Of a stretch of 30,243 nucleotides of DNA, positions 14,658-21,326 are shown piece by piece. The stretch comes from a virus, in IMG/VR virus record IMGVR_UViG_3300037584_003167, positions 1 through 30,243 of that record; one strand, given 5' to 3'. Numbering within the stretch: the first letter of the stretch is position 1; every line of letters begins with the position of its first letter. Below the pieces are notes generated by a model that saw only the letters and a list, made by a program, of their open reading frames with translations, was not told where the DNA came from and ran no database searches. A program made the position numbers and the translations under genes.

Positions 14658-15200
14658 ATGGCTAATTACATGGAAATAATCAGTAAGGATCATTTAGAGT
14701 GGATAGCTATAGTTAGAAGTTTTGGTGGTGGTATATACTCAGAAGATATAGTACAAGATACATATTTACGAATCCATAAAGCTGGTAGCAAAAAAAAAAT
14801 AGTAGTCAATGGAAAAGTAAACAAGGCTTTTATGTGGGTTACACTAAGAAATAACTACATTAATTTTGCTAGGAAAAATGCTAAAATGTATAAAGTAGAA
14901 CTAAAAGATTACCACATGAAAAATCGAATAGAACATGATCAAAAAAGATACATAGCAAATGATGTACTAGAATACAAAATCAATGAAGAAGTAAAAAAAT
15001 GGCATTGGTACGATAGGGATCTATTTGAACTAATAACATCAGGTGAAATTAGCATGAGAAAATTGGCAAGGGAATCTACAATTAGTTTATCTAGCATTGC
15101 AAACACCATGAATAAATGTAGAAGAAAATTACGTGAAGCTATAGGTGAAGATTATGAAGATTATATTAATGGTGATTACAAACAAATTATAGATGCTTAA
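14658..15200 (+). CDS. Sigma-70/ECF-like transcription factor
   Basis: A 180-residue protein built like an ECF sigma factor. Region 2.2 is SEDIVQDTYLRI (residues 28-39), region 2.3/2.4 is FMWVTLRNNYINFARKN (58-74), and region 4 is an ISMRKLARESTISLSSIAN-type helix-turn-helix (131-162) with a basic end. It should bind host RNA polymerase core and direct it to phage promoters, most plausibly late ones. It sits at the boundary between replication genes and terminase/structural genes, with its own promoter and inverted repeat upstream. The repeated ACAAAA-N12-GTTATATA element is a possible target. Confidence 0.75.
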   Translation: MANYMEIISKDHLEWIAIVRSFGGGIYSEDIVQDTYLRIHKAGSKKKIVVNGKVNKAFMWVTLRNNYINFARKNAKMYKVELKDYHMKNRIEHDQKRYIANDVLEYKINEEVKKWHWYDRDLFELITSGEISMRKLARESTISLSSIANTMNKCRRKLREAIGEDYEDYINGDYKQIIDA

Positions 15201-15268
15201 AAAAATACTTAAATTAAAGATATTTAGGTATCGCATATACATATACAAAAAAATAAAATTATAAAATA

Positions 15269-15403
15269 ATGAATGAATACATACATCATCTATTAGGTCT
15301 ATGTGGCGAACACAACCATCCTAATGCAATAAATGTTACATTGGTATTGATAGGCATAGCTTTAACAATAAAATACGTTTACACGAAAAAAAATGCGAAA
15401 TAA
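15269..15403 (+). CDS. Small membrane protein (44 residues)
   Basis: A short gene with one clear transmembrane helix (about residues 22-38, INVTLVLIGIALTIKYVY), a His/Cys-containing N-terminus (HHLLGLCGEHNHPN) and a basic tail. A leader of A/T sequence precedes the ATG. Its stop lies one base before the preferred start of the next gene. The function is unknown. Confidence 0.6.
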   Translation: MNEYIHHLLGLCGEHNHPNAINVTLVLIGIALTIKYVYTKKNAK

Positions 15404-15404
15404 A

Positions 15405-15815
15405 ATGAAAGAACCTAAAGACAAAAGAACGAAGGAATATAAAGAATGGAAAAAAATGCAAGGTGCTGGTGATCTAGTAGAAAAAGTATTAGATGTAACT
15501 GGTGTAGGCAAAGTGGCAAAATGGGTACTAGGTGAAGATTGTAATTGTGATAAACGAAAAGAATACCTTAATCGAGTAATGCCATTTAAAAACGTGCAAT
15601 GCCTTACTGAAGATGAATATAAATGGCTAGATGTCTATTTTGATCAAACACGAAATACAATATCTGTTAATACACAAGACGAATTTAATGTTATATATAA
15701 TAGAGTATTTAATAAAAAGGTTGGTAGGTCTTCATGTGGATCTTGTGTAGCACAAAGAATAAAAGAAATGCAAAAGCTATATAGAGAATACAAAAAAGAC
15801 TTTACAGCACAATAA
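15405..15815 (+). CDS. Cys-motif protein upstream of terminase
   Basis: A 136-residue protein (140 if started at 15393). Basic N-terminus KDKRTKEYKEWKK, then GDLVEKVLDVTGVGKVAKWV, then CNCDKRKEYLN, CLTEDEYKWL and near the C-terminus SSCGSC. The combination is one I associate with proteins just upstream of terminase genes in flavobacterial phages. The clustered Cys suggest metal binding. I prefer Met5 (15405) because it begins one base after the upstream stop. The function is unknown; a packaging or DNA-binding accessory is possible. Confidence 0.6.
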   Translation: MKEPKDKRTKEYKEWKKMQGAGDLVEKVLDVTGVGKVAKWVLGEDCNCDKRKEYLNRVMPFKNVQCLTEDEYKWLDVYFDQTRNTISVNTQDEFNVIYNRVFNKKVGRSSCGSCVAQRIKEMQKLYREYKKDFTAQ

Positions 15816-15825
15816 CAGCTAGTAT

Positions 15826-16164
15826 ATGGGTAAAGAAGATATTAAAAAACATGAGTTTAAAAAAGGTCAAAGTGGCAACCCAAAAGGTAGACCTAAAGGA
15901 TCTAGAAATAGAAGCACAATAGCTAAGAAATGGCTAACAGCAAATCACAAGGTAAAAAATTCATTGACTGGTAAAGATGAAGTTTTGTCTATAGAAGATG
16001 CTATAACACTATCACAAATTAGAAAGGCTATAGAAGATGGTGATGTACAAAGCTACAAGGCTTTAATGGATAGTGCATTTGGTGGGGTTATACAACAAAA
16101 CGACATGAATCTAAATATAGAAAAAGGCAACCTTCCCGACTGGCTAAATGAAAGCGAATCCTAA
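15826..16164 (+). CDS. Terminase small subunit candidate (DUF5681-like)
   Basis: A 112-residue protein. The N-terminus FKKGQSGNPKGRPKGSRNR (residues about 11-29) is the DUF5681 signature, a basic DNA-binding-like element common just upstream of large terminases. The remainder is helical. It overlaps the large terminase start by 17 bases. The role is to recognise the packaging site and recruit the large subunit; this is inferred from position and the basic motif. Confidence 0.65.
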   Translation: MGKEDIKKHEFKKGQSGNPKGRPKGSRNRSTIAKKWLTANHKVKNSLTGKDEVLSIEDAITLSQIRKAIEDGDVQSYKALMDSAFGGVIQQNDMNLNIEKGNLPDWLNESES

Positions 16165-17287
16165 TTATCTATACGTAAAAAAAAATGTACCTGATAAACG
16201 TGTAACACTATTACAAGGTGGTACAAGATCAGGCAAAACATGGTCTATTATCTACTGGATTATATGGCTATGTAAAGAACACGTAAACTCAGGCATGGAA
16301 ATAGATATCTGTAGGGATACATTTACAGCCTTAAAAAATACAGCGTGGAAAGACTTTAAAGATGTGCTAATGAAACACGATCTATACGATAGGACAGCAC
16401 ATAACATGACTAATGGAAAATACAATCTATTTGGAAATACTATTAGTTACTATGGTGCTGATAGCACAAATAAGATACATGGTAGAAGTAGGGATATTTT
16501 ATGGATAAACGAAGCACACCAATTCCCACAAGAAACAATAGATCAGTTATTCCCTAGAACAAGGTATAGAATAGTATGTGATTATAATCCAGCTTTACCA
16601 GTAGAACATTGGCTGGATCAATACATCTTAGACTATCCACCATTAGTAACTACATACAAAGATAACCCACATCTAACAAATGATCAGATACTAGACATTG
16701 AAAGCAAAATTAAAAATGATTACTGGTGGAAAGTCTATGGTACTGGAATTAGATCACAACCTACTGGTGCTGTATTTAGTAATTATAGTATAGCTAAATT
16801 TGAAGAACACGAAATAGTAGGGTTCGGTCAAGATTACGGATTTAGTAAAGATCCGAGTACCCTGATTAAATGCAGTATCAACAAAGCTAAAAAGAAGATC
16901 TATCTGTATGAATGCTATTTTGAAGCTGGATTATCTACTGGTCAAATATACGATCTAAACATAAAATACGCTGGTAAACATTTGATAGTAGGTGATAGTG
17001 CTGAACCTAGAATGATTCAGGAACTATTTGGTAGGGGTTTAAATATTGTAGAATGCACAAAAGGTGCTGGTAGTGTTACGGCTGGTATTAGCTTAATGCT
17101 AGAATATGATATAGTAATAGATCCTAGTAGCCATAACCTGATCAAAGAATTTAACAATTATTCATGGATAGATAAAACTAACAAATCAGTACCTGAAGAT
17201 AAATGGAATCATGGCATAGATGCATGTAGGTATTTTATATCGAAAATATTACAGAATCCACATAGGGCGAAATACTACATTAACTAA
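16148..17287 (+). CDS. terL: Terminase large subunit
   Basis: A 379-residue packaging motor. Walker A is GGTRSGKT (residues 24-31) and Walker B with the catalytic Glu is DILWINEAHQF (about 112-122). An SKPT-like coupling region and nuclease domain follow: GFGQDYGFSKDPSTL (about 220-235), IVGDSAEPRM (about 275-285) and the C-terminal HGIDACRYF (about 357-365), which supply the metal-binding acids. It pumps DNA through the portal using ATP and cuts concatemers. The length is toward the short end for the family, but all motifs are present. The portal is not adjacent. Confidence 0.9.
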   Translation: MKANPNYLYVKKNVPDKRVTLLQGGTRSGKTWSIIYWIIWLCKEHVNSGMEIDICRDTFTALKNTAWKDFKDVLMKHDLYDRTAHNMTNGKYNLFGNTISYYGADSTNKIHGRSRDILWINEAHQFPQETIDQLFPRTRYRIVCDYNPALPVEHWLDQYILDYPPLVTTYKDNPHLTNDQILDIESKIKNDYWWKVYGTGIRSQPTGAVFSNYSIAKFEEHEIVGFGQDYGFSKDPSTLIKCSINKAKKKIYLYECYFEAGLSTGQIYDLNIKYAGKHLIVGDSAEPRMIQELFGRGLNIVECTKGAGSVTAGISLMLEYDIVIDPSSHNLIKEFNNYSWIDKTNKSVPEDKWNHGIDACRYFISKILQNPHRAKYYIN

Positions 17288-17288
17288 G

Positions 17289-17320
17289 GTACAAAATGGC
17301 GAATTATTGTTATATAAGTA
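17289..17320 (+). promoter_or_regulatory. Candidate phage late promoter, copy 2
   Basis: GTACAAAA (17289-17296), seven bases, then TTATTGTTATATAAGTA (17304-17320). Both blocks and their spacing match 2033-2064 exactly. It is in the 45-base gap after the terminase, 13 bases before the LamG gene start, a normal promoter-to-gene distance. Confidence 0.6.
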
Positions 17321-17332
17321 AAGAAACAAATT

Positions 17333-18196
17333 ATGGCAAATAGTATAGGCTGGGGACAAGGATCAGTCAATAATAATAACGGCTGGGGGAAAGGAGCAAT
17401 TAATAATAATATTTCGTGGGGTGCAATACAATCATTAAGTTATTCACCTGAAACTAATTTAACTGGTGGATCAGAAGGATTTAGTGATACAACGTCATGG
17501 TCAGTATCAGTAGATGAATTTTTAAATAATTCAACCACGTTTGATACGATTCCAGCTGATGATGGTGCAAGTGGTGTTAAGTATACACTAAACGCATGGA
17601 TAAAATTAGATTCATTAAGTGGTACTCAAGTAATATATTATGTTAGTGAATCGGATGGAACATTGGTAGCCTATTTGTTGGTTACTTCATCTGGTAGATT
17701 ACAAGCATTTGTATCGGGTAGTGGTAGTAATTGGGCGAAGTCAGGTACTGGTACAATAGCCGTAGATACTTGGTATATGGTATCACTTAGATATAATTCA
17801 CCGAGTAGCAGTAGATATCATAGATTGAGTGTTTATGTAAATGGTGTTAAACCTACTGGTCATACTAGTAACTTTTTAATTGCTAATGCTGGATCAAGTG
17901 CAAACATTAATATTGGAAATACTTATTCTGATACAAATCATGTAAACGGACATATAAATGAGCCATCAATTTTCTATGGTCATGCTTTAAGTGGCTCTCA
18001 ATTAACAGATTTATATAATTCAGGAATGGCAACAGATTTAAATGAAAATACTCCCACACCTACACATTGGTTTAGGTCTGAAAATGCTAGTTGGGATGGA
18101 AGTAAATATACCATGAATGATGAAATGGAAACTAGTTTGACAATGGTAACTAATAATATGGAGCAAGACGATAAAGATTCAGACGTACCATCTTAA
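17333..18196 (+). CDS. LamG-domain surface protein 2 with GWG repeats
   Basis: A 287-residue protein. The N-terminus contains short repeats around GWG (IGWGQGSVNNNNGWGKG and a following SWG unit, residues 4-30), a pattern that recurs in phage adsorption proteins. Residues about 55-235 form a LamG/concanavalin-like domain (YTLNAWIKLDSLSG, DTWYMVSLRYNS, LSVYVNGVKPTG, INIGNTYSD, GHINEPSIFYGHALSGSQL). The C-terminal SDVPS matches the end of LamG protein 1. Likely a glycan-binding tail or head fibre, first gene of the tail II unit. Confidence 0.75.
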   Translation: MANSIGWGQGSVNNNNGWGKGAINNNISWGAIQSLSYSPETNLTGGSEGFSDTTSWSVSVDEFLNNSTTFDTIPADDGASGVKYTLNAWIKLDSLSGTQVIYYVSESDGTLVAYLLVTSSGRLQAFVSGSGSNWAKSGTGTIAVDTWYMVSLRYNSPSSSRYHRLSVYVNGVKPTGHTSNFLIANAGSSANINIGNTYSDTNHVNGHINEPSIFYGHALSGSQLTDLYNSGMATDLNENTPTPTHWFRSENASWDGSKYTMNDEMETSLTMVTNNMEQDDKDSDVPS

Positions 18197-18207
18197 TAAA
18201 TAACAAA

Positions 18208-18477
18208 ATGAAAGCAGCATTTATAACATACGCAATAATATCTACTAATGATTTAGATAAAATAGACTTTAAACAAGTAGGTGAAACGTCTCAAGATACG
18301 ATTCGCAAATCTATTGATCAAACACAATTTGTAATTAAATATAACACTATACCTACATTTATAGAAAGTGGTGAAGTATTGCCAGTATCTATTTTAACAC
18401 ATGCACAATGTGTAGAATTAATGGGTACTGATGCATGGTCTGAAGATATAGAAGATACAGAAGATATAGAAGAATAA
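18208..18477 (+). CDS. Hypothetical acidic-tail protein after LamG gene
   Basis: An 89-residue protein with QVGETSQDTIRKSIDQTQFVIKYN and THAQCVELMGTDAWSEDIED segments and an acidic C-terminus (EDTEDIEE). I recall similar proteins following fibre genes in flavobacterial phages, but I know no function. It lies three bases before the tail-chaperone gene. A fibre accessory or assembly role is possible. Confidence 0.55.
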   Translation: MKAAFITYAIISTNDLDKIDFKQVGETSQDTIRKSIDQTQFVIKYNTIPTFIESGEVLPVSILTHAQCVELMGTDAWSEDIEDTEDIEE

Positions 18478-18480
18478 CAT

Positions 18481-19230
18481 ATGAAGGTAAAATACCCTAC
18501 AAAACTTTCTGAAATCCCTTTGGTTAATTACCAGAAATGGATTAATACAGCAAAAAACACTAATGATGAAGAACTATTAGCACATAAATTTGTGCAAATA
18601 TTTTTAGGCTTAGAACTGAATGATGTACGTAGGATGAATGCTAAGGATGTTAATTTCTTTATAGAAAAGGTAATAGAGGTTTTAAACCATAAACCTAAAT
18701 TTCAGAAAAGGTGGAAATATGGACATGTAGAATTTGGTTTAATTCCTGATCTAGAAAACATGTCATGGGGTGAATACATAGATATTGAATCAAATATGCA
18801 TCAGGTGGAAAACTGGCATAAAGCAATGGCTGTATTATATAGACCTATTACCGAAACGTACAAAGATACGTATAACATAGGTGCATATACTGGTGATGAT
18901 CTATTACACGAACCAATGAAACATGCACCATTAGAAGTTGTTTTAGGTGTTCAGGTTTTTTTTTATCATTTAGAAAAAGAATTGTTAAGCAGTACCCTAT
19001 CATCTTTAGAGCATCAGATGAAGAGTCTGAAGAACGAAACAACGAATACAGCGAAGCAACCCAATTTAACAAGCAATGGGGATTCTATCACAGCATCTAT
19101 AAAGTCGCTAAAGGCGACATTACAAAATTTGACCTTGTTACAGCCCTACCATTACATAAAGCATTCACATTCCTCAGCTACGAAGTACAAAAAGATAGAA
19201 TCGAACATAACAGAATTAATAGACAATTAA
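18481..19230 (+). CDS. Tail assembly chaperone, frame-0 product (gpG-like)
   Basis: A 249-residue protein. The first ~160 residues look like a well-formed helical domain (KYPTKLSEIPLVNYQKW, then VEFGLIPDLENMSWGEYIDI). After the nine-T run at 18956-18964 the frame continues as a Ser/Thr/Asn-rich, helical tail. A second frame is open over the same bases and reads as a better-formed protein. This arrangement matches lambda G/GT-type tail chaperones, which keep tape-measure protein soluble during tail assembly. The position upstream of tail completion and tape-measure genes fits. Confidence 0.65.
   Translation: MKVKYPTKLSEIPLVNYQKWINTAKNTNDEELLAHKFVQIFLGLELNDVRRMNAKDVNFFIEKVIEVLNHKPKFQKRWKYGHVEFGLIPDLENMSWGEYIDIESNMHQVENWHKAMAVLYRPITETYKDTYNIGAYTGDDLLHEPMKHAPLEVVLGVQVFFYHLEKELLSSTLSSLEHQMKSLKNETTNTAKQPNLTSNGDSITASIKSLKATLQNLTLLQPYHYIKHSHSSATKYKKIESNITELIDN
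18956..18964 (+). promoter_or_regulatory. Candidate -1 frameshift slippery run (T9)
   Basis: Nine T residues. In frame 0 the codons are GTT TTT TTT TAT, so 18957-18963 is a T-TTT-TTT slippery heptamer. A -1 slip enters the frame that runs open from 18900 to the TGA at 19242. Transcriptional slippage or a homopolymer error are alternatives. Confidence 0.6.
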
Positions 19231-19244
19231 ATAGAACAAGATGA
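18963..19244 (+). CDS. Tail chaperone -1 frameshift extension (gpT-like), joined to 18481
   Basis: Read in the -1 frame after the slip site, this gives 93 residues and a predicted 254-residue fusion. The sequence QFNKQWGFYHSIYKVAKGD followed by ITKFDLVTALPLHKAFTFLS reads as a real domain, similar in pattern to second chaperone proteins of Bacteroidetes phages. Its TGA (19242-19244) overlaps the ATG of the next gene (19241) as ATGA, the normal coupling seen in this genome. The region 18964-19230 would thus be coded in two frames. Codons here are GC-richer than the surroundings, fitting double constraint. Confidence 0.6.
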   Translation, partial: LSFRKRIVKQYPIIFRASDEESEERNNEYSEATQFNKQWGFYHSIYKVAKGDITKFDLVTALPLHKAFTFLSYEVQKDRIEHNRINRQLNRTR

Positions 19245-19675
19245 ATGAAGGGTATGCATTATTATACACTAAATTAATAGATAATTTATCTAATAACCCA
19301 TTAGTAAATTTAGTTACTGAGGGATTAACGGATGAAATTGATCTTGGAAAACAAACCATTTTTCCATTAGCACATGTAGTAATTAATTCAGCTACATTCC
19401 AAAATAATGCAGTATCATTTCAGGTAGATATATATTGTATGGACATTGTAGATATATCAGATGATGGTATAGACAATAAAAAAGACGTTATGAATACGCA
19501 ATACAATATCCTTTTAAGACTATATGAAGATCTCAGAAGGGGTACACTATGGAATGATGATATAGAAATTGAAAGCATGTCAGTAACAGCCTTTGAACAA
19601 GCATACGAAAACTATTTAGCTGGATGGAGTGCTAGTCTAAGTATTTTAGTACCTAATCACATGACAATATGCTAA
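19241..19675 (+). CDS. Tail completion / terminator-like protein
   Basis: A 144-residue protein with DEIDLGKQTIFPLAHVVINS, a central FQVDIYCMDIVDISDDG and a C-terminal ENYLAGWSASLSILVPNHM. This pattern is familiar from the small protein that precedes the neck protein in Bacteroidetes tail clusters, probably the tail-terminator analogue that caps the tube. Its start overlaps the frameshift product's stop, and its end overlaps the next gene by seven bases. The role is inferred from position. Confidence 0.6.
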   Translation: MNEGYALLYTKLIDNLSNNPLVNLVTEGLTDEIDLGKQTIFPLAHVVINSATFQNNAVSFQVDIYCMDIVDISDDGIDNKKDVMNTQYNILLRLYEDLRRGTLWNDDIEIESMSVTAFEQAYENYLAGWSASLSILVPNHMTIC

Positions 19676-20199
19676 GGGTATTAAATAGTGTTGGTGAAGA
19701 ATTAGTACAAAATACTATAAAAAATTTACGTAGATCACCTAAAAAAATAGCTAGTGGTGTATTAAAGGATAGTATACGTTATGAAATAGTAGAACAAGGT
19801 GATAATGTCATACTGGAATTTTGGATGATGGAGTATGGCTATTACCAAGATGAAGGTGTACGTGGTGCTGATCCTAAATCAATATTTGTAAATGGAAAAA
19901 GAGGTGTACAAAAAGCACCAAATAGTAGGTTTAGGTTTGGATCAGGAAAAGGCAAAGGATCATTATTTAAAAGTATAGATAGCTGGATAGTACGCAAAAG
20001 ATTAGATGAACGAAAAAAAGGTAAATTCACTAGTAGAAAATCTATAAAATTTGCCATAACAAAAAGTATATATAATCAGGGTATAGAGCCTAGTAATTTT
20101 TTTACTGATGCATGGGAAAAAACATTAAAAAACGTAGATGAAAAACTAGCCGAAGACCTAGAAAATAACATTGAAAAACTTTATTTTGAATTAGTATGA
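19669..20199 (+). CDS. HK97 gp10-like neck / tail-joining protein
   Basis: A 176-residue protein. The central EFWMMEYGYYQDEGVRGADP segment (about 50-70), with the following basic Gly/Lys stretch, is characteristic of small neck or tail-completion proteins of the HK97 gp10 type. A helical basic C-terminal region (about 95-176) follows. It is placed between the terminator-like gene and the baseplate-type genes, as expected for a head-tail joining component. It overlaps the next gene by four bases. Confidence 0.6.
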   Translation: MLRVLNSVGEELVQNTIKNLRRSPKKIASGVLKDSIRYEIVEQGDNVILEFWMMEYGYYQDEGVRGADPKSIFVNGKRGVQKAPNSRFRFGSGKGKGSLFKSIDSWIVRKRLDERKKGKFTSRKSIKFAITKSIYNQGIEPSNFFTDAWEKTLKNVDEKLAEDLENNIEKLYFELV

Positions 20200-21326
20200 G
20201 CATAGTAAATTTACAAACAGAACCAATTTATTGTAGATCACCTTTTATGATAGAGGTGAACCAAACATCACCAGCTAATGTAGGTAGTAAAGTAGAACTA
20301 TATATATGGAATAATAGTGGTACATGCCCTAGTGTACCTACATATGTTTTAAGTAAGTTAATACCAGCACCTGATAAACTACAGATGCTGTACAATATAA
20401 GCCATTACATAAAAGAATATATATCATTTATAGGTAATGATCCAGCTGTACAAAATGTACCAGTAGATAGTAATTATGCTGAATGGTGCTATGTAAAAGT
20501 TATAAGATATGCTGAAGTACCAGCCGAAACATTTACAGAAATAGATACGAAAACTTATTATGCATTTGATGGGTATGGTTATTATGAACAAGGCTATAAC
20601 CCTGAACTAAGTATATATGGTTTAGAAACAGATAAAACATATACATACTGGTATGATCCTGATAATATACCATCAGGTACACAACCTTTTTTAAATAAAT
20701 ATGGTGATGTACGTATAATAGGTACAAATGGGCATCAAATAAAATACACCAATTTAGAAACTGGATCTACAAACACAATCACATTAGGTGGTTTAGGTGG
20801 TACATATAGCTACGTAATTAAAGTACCAGCTGTATTTGGTGGTACAATTGCTGTAGGTAACAAGCTAGAATATTTAGATGGTAGTGGTACGACATTAGCG
20901 ACATGGACATTTCTACCACAAAGTGAATGTAAATATACACCAGTAGTATGCGACTTTGTAAATAAGCTAGGTGCATGGCAAAGGGTGGTATTTTTTAAAT
21001 CTAGTAAAACTAAAATAGCTACTAGACAAAAAGATTACAGCTTATATAGTAGGGATGTAGTAAATTACGATCCTAGACTAGAACAAAAAAAGGTGTTTAA
21101 TGTAAATGCTACTGAAACAATAATAGTCAATACTGACTGGGTAGAAGATAGCTTTAATGAATCGGTTTTAAAACCATTAATGCTAAGCGAAGTAATTAGA
21201 ATTGACAATAAACCAGCAAAAATAAACACGAAGGCTACAGAACTATTTGAACACATAAACAAGAAGATGATAAACTATCAGCTAGAATTTGAATTTGCTA
21301 ATGCAGTTATTAACAATGTGGTATAA
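20196..21326 (+). CDS. Tail/baseplate protein, 376 residues
   Basis: A beta-rich protein beginning VNLQTEPIYCRSPFMIEVN. Its C-terminal half (CKYTPVVCDFVNKLGAWQRV, then FFKSSKTKIATRQKDYSLYS and VNTDWVEDSFNESVLKPLML) matches a tail-protein pattern I recognise from Bacteroidetes phages. No enzymatic motif is seen. It lies directly upstream of the 813-residue baseplate-type gene with a one-base overlap. A distal-tail or hub-connecting role is likely; the exact counterpart is unknown. Confidence 0.6.
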   Translation: MSIVNLQTEPIYCRSPFMIEVNQTSPANVGSKVELYIWNNSGTCPSVPTYVLSKLIPAPDKLQMLYNISHYIKEYISFIGNDPAVQNVPVDSNYAEWCYVKVIRYAEVPAETFTEIDTKTYYAFDGYGYYEQGYNPELSIYGLETDKTYTYWYDPDNIPSGTQPFLNKYGDVRIIGTNGHQIKYTNLETGSTNTITLGGLGGTYSYVIKVPAVFGGTIAVGNKLEYLDGSGTTLATWTFLPQSECKYTPVVCDFVNKLGAWQRVVFFKSSKTKIATRQKDYSLYSRDVVNYDPRLEQKKVFNVNATETIIVNTDWVEDSFNESVLKPLMLSEVIRIDNKPAKINTKATELFEHINKKMINYQLEFEFANAVINNVV

